Source: Candidatus Poribacteria bacterium
GTDB lineage: Bacteria > Poribacteria > WGA-4E > WGA-3G
DNA: 64,000 nucleotides
Reading direction: 5' to 3'
Assembly (NCBI GenBank): GCA_028820635.1
Contig: JAPPIG010000082.1
Location: 470,656 to 534,655 of the forward strand
Part shown: positions 34,576 through 43,301 of the stretch, piece after piece
How the letters are laid out: every line of letters begins with the position of its first letter
Position numbering within the stretch: the first letter of the stretch is position 1
Made by a program: the position numbers and the translations under genes
The notes under the pieces: model-generated
The model's input: the letters and a program-made list of their open reading frames with translations, nothing else
What the model was told of the DNA's origin: nothing
Databases searched by the model: none

Positions 34576-35376
34576 TTATCGTCCGAATCGCTTCAATTGT
34601 CCCCAAGTAATCGCTAACTTTCCAGTTGAATTAACAGCAAGCGGTCCTTGAAACTTAAGAACGCCAAGATTGGCTGAATCGTCTGGATTCAAACCGTGCC
34701 AATCCATGAAAACGAGACCACCCTTCTTTTCAAGGTCATCAACGCCTTCCTCATAGCCAGGTGTAAACCCGACTTCGTCTCCTTGTTCAATTTTCACTTT
34801 TGTAAGCCATTTAAACGGCATGGCGACTTCGTAAATCATGCCGCCCTTTCCCAATTCGGGTGTTGGAACAATGGCAATATCGGAGTTAGGAAGATCTGCA
34901 TTTTTCACCGCGCTATAGTCAGTAATATGCGCTTTATTTTTGATAAGCGCAAAGTTGGGTTTACATGCAGGTTGTCCGGCACCCACTTTTTCCCAATCAA
35001 TATACAAGAAAATCGTATCGCCTTTCCAAGACTCAGCGGGATTCGCTGCTGGCGTAAATTCGTCATCCCGGACTGCGGCAGCAAAATAAAATGTGTCTTC
35101 ATCATACATAGTTGACCATGTCATCGTGAGGTCATCTTTTCCTTTCCATATCCCCTTACCCCGAAGCAGTTCCTTTTCTGAGTCGAAGACTACCCAGACA
35201 GCGTATTGCCAGTCGTTAAGTTTTCCATCAATTTTCGGTGTGCTCGGCGGCATGCCTGCGATAGATTCTCCATATTTCAGTCCAAAGGTGTCGCTATTAT
35301 CCTCTGGAAAAAAATCTCCTTTCGCTGAAAAGACAAAGAGAACACATAGGATGGTAGATAGAATTACTGATTTCAT
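34576..35376 (-). CDS. secreted CBM9-like protein with WG-x-LK tail
   Basis: 266 residues; signal peptide MKSVILSTILCVLFVFSAKG. The mature part, PKIDGKLNDWQYAVWVVF followed by DLTMTWSTMYDEDTFYFAAAVRDDE and DTIFLYIDW, is the usual look of carbohydrate-binding family 9-like domains (often in secreted sugar-binding or cytochrome-like proteins). It ends NSTGKLAITWGQLKRFGR, the same kind of tail as the two secreted paralogues 2-3 kb away. An in-frame TTG lies three codons upstream (35385); ATG 35376 is better spaced from AAGGAG. Own promoter at 35437-35465. Ligand unknown. Confidence 0.75.
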   Translation of the reverse strand: MKSVILSTILCVLFVFSAKGDFFPEDNSDTFGLKYGESIAGMPPSTPKIDGKLNDWQYAVWVVFDSEKELLRGKGIWKGKDDLTMTWSTMYDEDTFYFAAAVRDDEFTPAANPAESWKGDTIFLYIDWEKVGAGQPACKPNFALIKNKAHITDYSAVKNADLPNSDIAIVPTPELGKGGMIYEVAMPFKWLTKVKIEQGDEVGFTPGYEEGVDDLEKKGGLVFMDWHGLNPDDSANLGVLKFQGPLAVNSTGKLAITWGQLKRFGR

Positions 35377-35436
35377 CTCATTCAACTCCTTTAGCGTAGA
35401 AATTCTTTCTACAAAATTTCTTAGGATTTTTCTAAC

Positions 35437-35465
35437 ATTTTACCGATTCAACCTATAGGTGTCAA
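35437..35465 (-). promoter_or_regulatory. promoter of the CBM9-like gene
   Basis: Minus strand TTGACA (35465-35460), 17-base spacer, TAAAAT (35442-35437). Confidence 0.65.
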
Positions 35466-35558
35466 ACAAAATCTGGAATGGTTCAATGCCAAGTATTTTT
35501 ATGGGAAGGCATTGGAAGCTAAATTTTCCGATATTACATTCAAAACGAAATGCTTCAA

Positions 35559-35576
35559 TTATTCACATTATCCACA
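35559..35576 (+). promoter_or_regulatory. two abutting DnaA-box sequences
   Basis: TTATTCACA (35559-35567) is followed without a gap by TTATCCACA (35568-35576). Both fit the TTATNCACA DnaA-box consensus; the second is the strongest E. coli form. They sit in a 280-base divergent spacer. No origin-type genes are adjacent, so the site might be regulatory or titrating rather than an origin. Confidence 0.45.
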
Positions 35577-35657
35577 AAACTATCCTCCGAGTAGCCGAAA
35601 AAGTGCATCCGTTTAGGCGTTAATAATGAGAACTACTTTGCAAACTTTAGAGGACTC

Positions 35658-36542
35658 ATGCGTAATACAATTACATATAGACATTGGCAGCCCGGTGATG
35701 ATGACGCTGTTCTGAAGTTGTTAGTGCCAGCTGAACAATGCAATGAAGACTATTACCGAAAAAAGTTTAACAGTTCATCCCTTGAGCCAGAAGGAATTCG
35801 TTTAGCAATTGTTGGGCAAAGAGTTGTTGGACATGTACTTGGTTCACGAACTTCGCTATTTGTTGAAGGAAGAATCCAAGATTTTGGTTTGGTGACGTTT
35901 GTATTTGTTGCTCCAGATATGCGCCGACAAGGTATTGCAACCCGCTTGATGCGGGATCTAAACGTATACTTTGAAAGAAGAGGTTATAGAGGAAGCATTC
36001 TATATGTTGAGACTGCAGAGGCTTATCAAATGTATCAAAAAGTTGGATATCAAAAGGTTACCAGAGAGTTACGAACAGAACTCCCAGCTCGTCTCAATTC
36101 CTCTCAACCTAAATGGAGAGCGGTCGTGCAAGAAGACTTCAATATCTTACATGAACTTAAAAGGTGTTGGGGGACTCATAATTTTCCTGTATTTTGGAAT
36201 TCTCAAGTTATTGGGATACATCAGTTCAATATGAAGCAGTATCGTGTCCTACACCGTGGAAAGAGAATTATCGGATATGCAAAATGGGACGACCCTTCGG
36301 AACACCGTCCACAAGGATTGATCCATGATCCGATAGTACCAGATGAAGATCCGATGGAAATCATTGCATCAGTGCAGGCAGAGATCACAGCAACACGTGC
36401 ATGGAAAACTACTGAAGGAAGTATATATGAAACTCCACTGCGGTCCTATGGTTGCATATTCCAGCAAGGAAAGATGGTTGATATGGTTGCATCCTTTGGT
36501 CGGGACATTGATTTGTCCGAGATGCACCGAGCCGTGTGGTGA
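35658..36542 (+). CDS. GNAT family N-acetyltransferase
   Basis: 294 residues. The N-terminal half is a GNAT domain: YRHWQPGDDDAVLKL, then VTFVFVAPDMRRQGIATRLMRDLN, where RRQGIATRL is the acetyl-CoA pyrophosphate loop (Q/RxxGxG/A), followed by LYVETAEAYQMYQKVGYQKV. The C-terminal half (about 150-294) resembles a degenerate second GNAT-like lobe, as in two-lobed acetyltransferases. Acceptor unknown. ATG 35658 has GAGG upstream. Divergent from the CBM9-like gene. Confidence 0.82.
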   Translation: MRNTITYRHWQPGDDDAVLKLLVPAEQCNEDYYRKKFNSSSLEPEGIRLAIVGQRVVGHVLGSRTSLFVEGRIQDFGLVTFVFVAPDMRRQGIATRLMRDLNVYFERRGYRGSILYVETAEAYQMYQKVGYQKVTRELRTELPARLNSSQPKWRAVVQEDFNILHELKRCWGTHNFPVFWNSQVIGIHQFNMKQYRVLHRGKRIIGYAKWDDPSEHRPQGLIHDPIVPDEDPMEIIASVQAEITATRAWKTTEGSIYETPLRSYGCIFQQGKMVDMVASFGRDIDLSEMHRAVW

Positions 36543-36590
36543 AGAGAATGTACCCAAATATATTTGACAACATTTTACGAATTCACATCA

Positions 36591-37361
36591 TTATTCTTCA
36601 CTAAAATAATCAAGGATTGTATTATGCAGGAGCCCATTCGTTGCAATCAGTGAAGCAGTGTCTTTCGTGATGGCTTGCCCCTGTATATCCGTCACCATCC
36701 CACCTGCTTCTCGCACAATAACAGTGATTGCAGCGATATCCCAGATACTAATTGCCGCTTCAATCACAGCATCCACTCTACCAGAAGCCACGAGGTGATA
36801 CATATAGAAATCACCGAACCCTCTTGTGCGTGCAGCATCGTTGATAAGGTTGTAAATACCGGGGAAAGTGCCCTTTTCTACGAACCAGTTTATTCCGCCG
36901 TGGCAGATCATTGCATCTGCAGGCTGTGCAACATCAGAAACCTTGATCGGTTCACCGTTCAGAAATGCCCCTTTGCCCGTTTCAGCATAAAGAAGTTCGT
37001 TTAATAATGGCGCATTGGAAACACCAAGGATGAGTTCGTCCTCTTTCATAAGTGCGATCTGTGTCCCGAAGATAGGAATTTTACGAATATAATTCTTCGT
37101 GGCATCAATCGGATCGATAATCCAAACGTATGGTGATGTGCCTTCTTGTATTCCATATTCTTCACCTAAGAATCCGTGGTCGGGGAATGCCTGTGTTATG
37201 GTTTCGCGGATCGCTTTTTCCGCTTCGGTATCGGCGCGGGTGACTGGGGTTTCGTCATCTTTTAGTTGCACTTTTATCGTATCAGCTGCATAGTATGATG
37301 TAATAATCTCTTCTGCATTTTTTGCCGCCTCTAAAGCGACAGTTAAAAATTGACTCTGCAT
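36591..37361 (-). CDS. inositol monophosphatase family protein
   Basis: 256 residues; Mg2+-dependent phosphatase of the IMPase/HisN/CysQ group. Metal residues are visible in GEEYG, WIIDPIDATKNYIRKIPIFG (DPxD-x-T) and the late WDIAAITVIVREAGG (WDxAA). The substrate could be inositol-P, histidinol-P or another sugar phosphate; KNYIRKIP leans towards the HisN-like subgroup (weak). Start ATG 37361 has AGGAG. Third gene of a likely operon: DegT aminotransferase, DCC-LMF protein, this one. Confidence 0.88.
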   Translation of the reverse strand: MQSQFLTVALEAAKNAEEIITSYYAADTIKVQLKDDETPVTRADTEAEKAIRETITQAFPDHGFLGEEYGIQEGTSPYVWIIDPIDATKNYIRKIPIFGTQIALMKEDELILGVSNAPLLNELLYAETGKGAFLNGEPIKVSDVAQPADAMICHGGINWFVEKGTFPGIYNLINDAARTRGFGDFYMYHLVASGRVDAVIEAAISIWDIAAITVIVREAGGMVTDIQGQAITKDTASLIATNGLLHNTILDYFSEE

Positions 37362-37418
37362 AAATTCTCCTATCTAATTCGTAAGATAAAAGGTACAGTT
37401 GAATGTACCAACTACTTT

Positions 37419-39230
37419 TTAACGAAGTGAAATTGTGGGACAATAGATTCCAATTCGTTCTCGGTACCACCACATTCCTTCTGAACGTTTCGTAGCAACA
37501 TCGGTAAAATGATAATCATAAAGCGTTGCGCGGACAAAACGTGGTGGTGTATCGGGGAACGGATTTTCCGCCAACAACTGCAGCACTTCGGCTTTACCTT
37601 GTAGCAATGCCCCCATAAAATCCAGAAACCATGGGGTATTTCGGTAGTTTCCCTGAAGCGCAGCAAACCACATCTGCCAGTCTAATCTCGGTTGATGTGG
37701 TGCGACCCATCCGGGAGCACGGTCAAGTCTACCCGGTTTCCATTTAAATTCATAAGCCTTCCATGTAATCCTGTCGTTACTGCCTTCAACAATAATTTCA
37801 GGTCGCGATTCAGTCATGTCTGCAAACAGACCGTAGGTGTTTACACTCCCAAACGGTCTAATCCATGCAAGTTCTGGCAGCTTCGCTTCTCTAAATAATT
37901 GTCTCCCAAATATAATACTACTCGTTAAAAAAAGAATTATCGCTACAGCCGCAAAGCAAATTTTACTAATTCTACGAGGCGAAAATTTAACATTGTCAAA
38001 CCTTGGCATGAAACGTTTTGGTAGCAGAGATTTCCATGTTACATCGTCAATCAAAAGCAAACAAAGCACTATAGTCAACAAATTAAAAAAGCAGTAATTT
38101 CCTGTTAGCAAAATCAGTACTTGAAGACCGACCAACCCAATACACCCTACAGTTCGTAAACGACGTGGGGCAAAGATTAAGAAGGGGACTCCTAATTCAA
38201 TAACAAACATGCCGATGACTGATATTTTGTGGAACCACTCGGGCAATTGATGGGCATACCATCCTATCCATGTTGGCAACGGTTGCGTTTCATAATGGAA
38301 GTTTAGTGCGGTTAGGTTGCGCCATACCTCATCACTTGCAAGTTTGACAAACCCAGAGGCAAACATCAAGCGGAATAGAAGCCAGCGCAATAGAAACAAA
38401 GACGCAGCGGAGGGTTCGGACGCACGTGTGAATGTATCACGTATTTTGAACGGTGCGAAAAAGATTGCCAAAAATCCTGCTTCAAGAAGCAGAACATCCC
38501 ACTGGAAACTAAGAAAGACTTGTCCAACCGCTACAAGGGAGAGATAAAATCCCCATAAACCGATTAGACTAATAGTTGGGAAAAAGCCTGCGATTAAGAC
38601 TAAAGATAGGATAACTCCGCCAGCACATATAAGATGGAGAAACAAATCTGTTGAATTGAACCAAAAAAAGGTGGGAACAAGGTGATAACCCTTTGTTCCA
38701 ATCTGTTGGTGAACAGCGGCTAAGTAGTCACTTACAGGTAAAATCCCGTTGCTTCCAACGAGTCCCTGAATCTGTACCCACAAAGAAATAAATGCAATTA
38801 AGTAGATACAACCAAGTCCTCGTAGAAATATCCAACGCGAAAAAACGAATGTTGTTCTTTCAGTGTGCGTTCCCCATAGCCAACGGGTCATTACCGAGAA
38901 GAACGGACGGTACTTTGCCACAAACCGATAGACTGCTTCAGAAAAACGTCCAAACCCCGGTAGGTTATAGTAGCACCAGAAGAAAAAACGGTTATTTAGG
39001 GCGCGTGAGACTGCCTCCGCCCCAGAAAAAACCTGTCCGTTTTCTAAAATTAACTGCACTGAGGATTGAAATGCAGAAAGTGGAATCTCAGGGAATTGCT
39101 GAGCCACTTCTTGGTAGGGGGCATAGTCTATACGATCTTGCGTAACGTGTTGCCACTGTGCAATCCAGTATCGACAAAAATCGCAGTCGTTATCGTAGAC
39201 GAGGAGCGGTTTACTAACTTGTGATTGCAT
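37419..39230 (-). CDS. fusion: DCC (DUF393) thiol-oxidoreductase-like domain + lipase maturation factor-like membrane domain
   Basis: 603 residues with two parts. Residues 1-115 are a DCC/DUF393 domain: VYDNDCDFCRYWI with C16-x-x-C19, followed by the usual AEAVSRALN. From about 120 to 420 the chain has at least seven membrane helices with LRGLGCIYLIAFISLW and GSNGILPVSDYL, the signature of lipase maturation factor (LMF) family proteins; the soluble C-terminus ends with WVAPHQPRLDWQMWFAALQ, RNTPWFLDFMGALLQG and WWYRERIGIYCP, also typical of LMF. DCC domains are otherwise usually separate. Possibly a membrane-bound folding or vitamin-K-type oxidoreductase factor. 13 bases downstream of DegT on the same strand. 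Confidence 0.82.
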   Translation of the reverse strand: MQSQVSKPLLVYDNDCDFCRYWIAQWQHVTQDRIDYAPYQEVAQQFPEIPLSAFQSSVQLILENGQVFSGAEAVSRALNNRFFFWCYYNLPGFGRFSEAVYRFVAKYRPFFSVMTRWLWGTHTERTTFVFSRWIFLRGLGCIYLIAFISLWVQIQGLVGSNGILPVSDYLAAVHQQIGTKGYHLVPTFFWFNSTDLFLHLICAGGVILSLVLIAGFFPTISLIGLWGFYLSLVAVGQVFLSFQWDVLLLEAGFLAIFFAPFKIRDTFTRASEPSAASLFLLRWLLFRLMFASGFVKLASDEVWRNLTALNFHYETQPLPTWIGWYAHQLPEWFHKISVIGMFVIELGVPFLIFAPRRLRTVGCIGLVGLQVLILLTGNYCFFNLLTIVLCLLLIDDVTWKSLLPKRFMPRFDNVKFSPRRISKICFAAVAIILFLTSSIIFGRQLFREAKLPELAWIRPFGSVNTYGLFADMTESRPEIIVEGSNDRITWKAYEFKWKPGRLDRAPGWVAPHQPRLDWQMWFAALQGNYRNTPWFLDFMGALLQGKAEVLQLLAENPFPDTPPRFVRATLYDYHFTDVATKRSEGMWWYRERIGIYCPTISLR

Positions 39231-39243
39231 CTGTGTAGACGGG

Positions 39244-40473
39244 TTAGTTCCATGCCCGATGAATTTTAGTGATTGCGTCTACCACTTGATCCATATCCGA
39301 TTCAGAACCGAGGAGAAGATTTTGGAAAAGCCATACGCTCTGTTCACAAACTAATTCTGCATTTGGACATGGTAATGAACGGATGAGATGTGGATATTTC
39401 TCGGCAACGTGTGCCATTCCCGGTTCCTCCGAAAGCGGAGAACGGTAACCGATAGAACACGGTATTCCTTCTGCTGACAATGCATTGACAAACTCTTGTC
39501 GTGATTTTCCACCGAAACCTTCCGGGTTATACTTCATACAGTATAGATGGTAGCCGTGTTTTGTAACCCATTTAGCAAGTTCTGGCGGTGTAATGCCGGC
39601 TATGGCTTCTAATGCGTTGGAAAGATAGGAAGCATTCCGATTTCTAAGGTTTGTTTGTTCTTCCAAAAGTTCCAATCTTACCGACAGTATCGCAGCAAGG
39701 TATTCAGAGGGGCGGTAGTTCCATCCGAGTCGAGGATATTCCCATCTTGCACCACCGGGTGCGCGACCTACATTCATAAAGGCACAAACCCTATCGTGAA
39801 TGTCTTTGTCGTTTGTTGTGACCATGCCACCTTCACCAGATGTAAGATTTTTGGATGCTTGAAAACTAAACGCACCAACATCGCTGAGACTACCAACCTT
39901 CTTTGTCTGGTATTCAGCACCGTGTGCCTGTGCACAATCTTCAATAATCTTGAGTTGATGTCGTTGCGCAATTTCTTGTAATGCCCCCATATCAGCAGGA
40001 TGACCACCAAGGTGGACAGGAAGAATCGCGCGGGTTTCTGGACGAATTGCCGCCTCTACCGCATCAGGATCAATTGTAAATGTATCTGGGCAAACATCTA
40101 CAAACGCTACGGTGCAGTTCCGTTCTAAAACCGCACTTGCAGTCGCTACAAACGTATAGTTCGGGACAATGACTTCTCCACCATCGCTGAATCCATCAAG
40201 GTCAAGAGCACCTGCTAATGCAGCGCTAATAGAATCTGTTCCATGTGGCATAAAGAGGGCATAATTTGTACCAGAATATTGGGCATACTGCTCACAAAAA
40301 CGCGGTATCATTGCCCCACCGCTGCCTTCGTTCCCGCTTAAGTAGACTTCGCGTAGTAGCGGTTCAATCTTTGATTCCCATTCATCAGATGTATTTGATG
40401 GCCAGGACTGCCACGGATGGGTTTTTATATTTCGAACAGGCGTGCCACCAGAAATCGCTAATTGATTGGACAT
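39244..40473 (-). CDS. DegT/DnrJ/EryC1/StrS family PLP aminotransferase
   Basis: 409 residues. PLP lysine K208 in GAFSFQASKNLTSGEGG, with EDCAQAHGAEY (D179) and PNYTFVATASAVL as further landmarks. Such enzymes aminate keto sugars for surface polysaccharide or secondary metabolites (AHBA synthase/StrS branch). Start ATG 40473 has CGGAG. First gene of the operon with the DCC-LMF and IMPase-like genes, which is an unusual partnership for a sugar aminotransferase. Confidence 0.9.
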   Translation of the reverse strand: MSNQLAISGGTPVRNIKTHPWQSWPSNTSDEWESKIEPLLREVYLSGNEGSGGAMIPRFCEQYAQYSGTNYALFMPHGTDSISAALAGALDLDGFSDGGEVIVPNYTFVATASAVLERNCTVAFVDVCPDTFTIDPDAVEAAIRPETRAILPVHLGGHPADMGALQEIAQRHQLKIIEDCAQAHGAEYQTKKVGSLSDVGAFSFQASKNLTSGEGGMVTTNDKDIHDRVCAFMNVGRAPGGARWEYPRLGWNYRPSEYLAAILSVRLELLEEQTNLRNRNASYLSNALEAIAGITPPELAKWVTKHGYHLYCMKYNPEGFGGKSRQEFVNALSAEGIPCSIGYRSPLSEEPGMAHVAEKYPHLIRSLPCPNAELVCEQSVWLFQNLLLGSESDMDQVVDAITKIHRAWN

Positions 40474-40651
40474 GTATATCTCCGATGGGATATAAATTGA
40501 TTACAGTCATTTGTAAACCATAGGGTACCTTAACATAGAATTTATTGCAAGGAAAAAGGCAATTTGACAATCACAGAATTAGGGTATACAATTAATGGGT
40601 ATAATATCTTTATAGCAATTAAATTGCTTATAATAAATGGGGAGTTACAAA

Positions 40652-41212
40652 TTGAAGAATTTTTTGATAATGCTGCTTATGTTAGGATTTGCAGCTATTA
40701 GCATTACTGGGTGTGAAAAGAAAATGGTAGATTCCATGATGGATGTTGTTGAACCGTCTCCAACACCTGCCAAGGATGATCCTGAAGCGTATACAGTTGC
40801 ATTGGTACAAGCGGCAATTGATCTCTACAAAACAGAAGGCCTTGATGCAGTTATAGCTTACCACAATGATCCCGCAAATATTGATGGGCAGTGGTATGTG
40901 TTCATTACTGATGAAAACGACATTTTTGTAGCACACGCGCCAAGACCAGATTTAATAGGGACAGATCTCAAAGATGTTGAATGGCTTGCTGAAGATGTTG
41001 AACGTCATGATGGATCGACTTTGGGTGCAAAAATCGCCATGGCAACAGCAACAGGCTCATGGATTGACTATTTATGGCCCAATCCTGAAAATGAGCAAAT
41101 TGAGCAGAAACGTACTTGGGCGATTCGACACGATGGATATCTTTTCGGTACTGGGTATTATGTTCCGATAGAAAACGATTCTGACGAGCAAGCCTCTGAA
41201 GTAGAAAACTAA
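40652..41212 (+). CDS. Cache-domain lipoprotein
   Basis: 186 residues from a TTG start at 40652 (signal KNFLIMLLMLGFAAISITGC), chosen because GGAG lies 7 bases upstream; an ATG at 40637 in the same frame has no ribosome site. The lipobox ITGC makes it a lipoprotein. Residues from DLYKTEGLDAVIAYHND through FITDENDIFVAHAPRPDLIG, GSWIDYLWPNPENEQIEQKRTW and HDGYLFGTGYYVP form a single Cache sensor domain (ligand-binding fold usually found outside chemoreceptors and kinases). Here it has no signalling partner in the same chain. TTGACA (40564) and TATACA (40585) with a 15-base spacer may be its promoter. Confidence 0.8.
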   Translation: MKNFLIMLLMLGFAAISITGCEKKMVDSMMDVVEPSPTPAKDDPEAYTVALVQAAIDLYKTEGLDAVIAYHNDPANIDGQWYVFITDENDIFVAHAPRPDLIGTDLKDVEWLAEDVERHDGSTLGAKIAMATATGSWIDYLWPNPENEQIEQKRTWAIRHDGYLFGTGYYVPIENDSDEQASEVEN

Positions 41213-41218
41213 AGTAGA

Positions 41219-41247
41219 AAATGGCGAGGTATTTTCCCTCGCCATTT
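41219..41247 (+). terminator. hairpin terminator after the Cache lipoprotein gene
   Basis: AAATGGCGAGG and CCTCGCCATTT make a perfect 11-base-pair stem around TATTTTC, seven bases past the stop codon, ending in TTT. Confidence 0.65.
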
Positions 41248-41289
41248 CTCACAAATATACCATCCAAACTATTTGTGTGTTCTTCAATT

Positions 41290-41431
41290 ATAGTGGGTTT
41301 TATAATTAATTTTACATCTGAATTGTAAAAGGGAAACTCCGATTCCCGACTACCAAAGGTTTCGTCGCGATTCGGAGATCGCTTCTACAGAATATATGTG
41401 GACTTATTTACATAATTTACTATAAAATCCC
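41290..41431. repeat. nested palindromic element (TCGCGATTCGGAG family), inside-out copy
   Basis: Outer arms GGGTTTTATAATTAA (left) and the TTTACTATAAAATCCC end (right) are inverted relative to each other. Inside, GGGAAACTCCGATTCCCGAC precedes GTCGCGATTCGGAGATCGC; compared with the copies at 46.9 and 50.2 kb the two inner arms are in swapped order. Fills most of the convergent gap before the ELM1 gene. Confidence 0.6.
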
Positions 41432-41436
41432 TCTCA

Positions 41437-42504
41437 TTAATTCCCTTCCATGAGAGTACGGATCGCATCCACTGCCTTTTCCGTATCTCGCAACGGTGTA
41501 TTTGCATCACAACCTGATGTCAGTGCTTCGTCTATCTGTTGCGATAACCCATTCAGTGTACACCGCTTCACAATTGAATGTTGTTCCATATATTCATAGA
41601 CTTTATACCGTTTTGGTTGTCTGTGGCTTTTCCGTGAAAGTGATAGTACGATAACTTTTCGCCCACTACTTGCAGCCTCACATACCATTGAAAAACTATC
41701 TGCAGTGACGATAAGCAGGTCGCTTAAAACAAGAATGGCTTGATATGGATCATCAAGCTCTGAAGATGTGTCAGGTTCAATAAACATCGGACACAAGTCT
41801 AAATGCTCCAATTGAGATTTTAGGTGCTTCGTCACATCTGATGGTGTTCGGCGAGAGGTTGTCACCGATATCTGGGCGTTCATTTTTTCGGCGACTGTCC
41901 AGCAAATCTTGCTTAGATGCTTAGCGTCATCTATAGTAATAGTCTCGTGTTGATCTGTCCCCCCGACAAGTAACCCAATGCGCGGGCAGTCCGACAGATT
42001 GAGTTTCTGCAGCAATTGTGTTCGCAATGTATTGAGTGTATCAGGAGCAATAGGATTTGGCACGCCGATCGTTTTGCAGACATTGTCTCTGCCTTTCGCT
42101 TTTTCCCAAGAAAGCATCGGCAGAATTGCAAGGTCAAAATGGCGAATGCCTACAGGTGAAGGCCTACGACAGGTGACTGTTCGGGTATTGAGGGTTTTAC
42201 CAAGAAGTAAATTGACCGCTGCTACAGATGAGCCAGTCGAAAGAACAACGTCTACATCCTGGACATTTTGTATCGCATTATATGTAGATGCGGTTAGACT
42301 CCATTGAAGGAGAGTTCGGATTAACGTGGTTGGTAAGGTCATGCCCCCGAAAATAGACATAAAAATCCGTAAGAGATTATCACGCCATTTAGCACGGAAT
42401 TGTATCTCAAGCCATTCCATTTGGCATTTAGGCATTTTTTCCACAATGCCCAAAGATTGCTTATAATGCCCTGGTTTATTGTCACTTAAGATAACAACTT
42501 TCAT
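41437..42504 (-). CDS. ELM1/GtrOC1-like protein (putative glycosyltransferase)
   Basis: 355 residues of the ELM1 (mitochondrial fission ELM1-like, DUF1022) family: N-terminus ILSDNKPGHYKQSLGI, the LLVGGTDQHETI motif and the C-terminal LLIVTADSFSMVCEAASSGRKVIVLSL. The fold is that of a GT-B glycosyltransferase and bacterial members sit in LPS or capsule loci. Start ATG 42504 overlaps the upstream lipoprotein stop by four bases, so the two are translationally coupled. Donor and acceptor unknown. Confidence 0.8.
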   Translation of the reverse strand: MKVVILSDNKPGHYKQSLGIVEKMPKCQMEWLEIQFRAKWRDNLLRIFMSIFGGMTLPTTLIRTLLQWSLTASTYNAIQNVQDVDVVLSTGSSVAAVNLLLGKTLNTRTVTCRRPSPVGIRHFDLAILPMLSWEKAKGRDNVCKTIGVPNPIAPDTLNTLRTQLLQKLNLSDCPRIGLLVGGTDQHETITIDDAKHLSKICWTVAEKMNAQISVTTSRRTPSDVTKHLKSQLEHLDLCPMFIEPDTSSELDDPYQAILVLSDLLIVTADSFSMVCEAASSGRKVIVLSLSRKSHRQPKRYKVYEYMEQHSIVKRCTLNGLSQQIDEALTSGCDANTPLRDTEKAVDAIRTLMEGN

Positions 42505-43253
42505 TTCAATACATATTCAATCAATTCTGTAACACCGCGTTCATCTTCCATTCTTACAATACCGACATGTGGAACAAACCAAATTGTTTGATTATTTACG
42601 GTTGACTCCTCATTAGATAAAACGGTTTGCACGATTTTTGTACTATATTTTACTTCAAATGTGTTCTCAAATCTTCCTGCGGGTGTTTCAATGGTATCTT
42701 GGCTAATTACTTCGCCTTTGATATTGAAATGCACTTCAAAGGGAAATTGGAGAAGAGTGAGGTTTTGTAACATTATGTTTCCATTGACTTTTATATTGAG
42801 AGCATCCCATTGGGAATTGGCGGTTAAAGGTATTTCGAAAAAGATAAGTTCAGAGAGCGGAATTGGTTCAAGTGTCACATTTAAGTCCAAACCTTGGAAT
42901 TCATCTTTTACTGAAGTAAGAAGTTTGGTTTGAATGTAACGATCAATCTTTTCAGTAATGCCGAAAAAGAATTGGTTTCGGGCAACGCGGAAGGAAGTCG
43001 GCTTTAGAAAATCAATTTCTGCTTCAGAAACTGGAGGGGTGTTGGTGTAGGTCTGATAGTCTTTTTCTTGGGAGTCGTTTCCATCTGTAATTTCCCGTGT
43101 CCATTTAGAACCGTCAGCGTTTTGATAGACCCATCTGCTTCCGACAGCATCGGGGAAATAGTTCGGTTTCGTTTCAGTCGGTTCATGAATTTCATCAGAA
43201 CCGCAGGCAATAAACAACAAGACACTGCAGAGAGTAAGAAATAACGCTTTCAT
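42501..43253 (-). CDS. hypothetical lipoprotein
   Basis: 250 residues. Signal peptide MKALFLTLCSVLLFIAC with the lipidated cysteine at C17, followed by an acidic linker and then PNYFPDAVGSRWVYQNADGSKW, a motif common at the start of secreted beta-rich proteins of unknown function. The rest is beta-sheet-like with ETPAGRFENTFEVKYSTK and a final YVLK. Not recognised as a named family. Overlaps the ELM1 gene, so the two probably act together at the cell surface. The start codon may be almost leaderless (see the promoter at 43264-43292). Confidence 0.75.
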   Translation of the reverse strand: MKALFLTLCSVLLFIACGSDEIHEPTETKPNYFPDAVGSRWVYQNADGSKWTREITDGNDSQEKDYQTYTNTPPVSEAEIDFLKPTSFRVARNQFFFGITEKIDRYIQTKLLTSVKDEFQGLDLNVTLEPIPLSELIFFEIPLTANSQWDALNIKVNGNIMLQNLTLLQFPFEVHFNIKGEVISQDTIETPAGRFENTFEVKYSTKIVQTVLSNEESTVNNQTIWFVPHVGIVRMEDERGVTELIEYVLK

Positions 43254-43263
43254 TTCTTTAAAG

Positions 43264-43292
43264 ATTCTACAGTTTTCTTAAAATGTTGTCCA
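43264..43292 (-). promoter_or_regulatory. possible promoter of the lipoprotein-ELM1 operon
   Basis: Minus strand TGGACA (43292-43287), 17-base spacer, TAGAAT (43269-43264). The implied start of transcription is only a few bases before ATG 43253, so the message would be nearly leaderless, or the match is accidental. Confidence 0.35.
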
Positions 43293-43301
43293 GAAGAAAA
43301 T

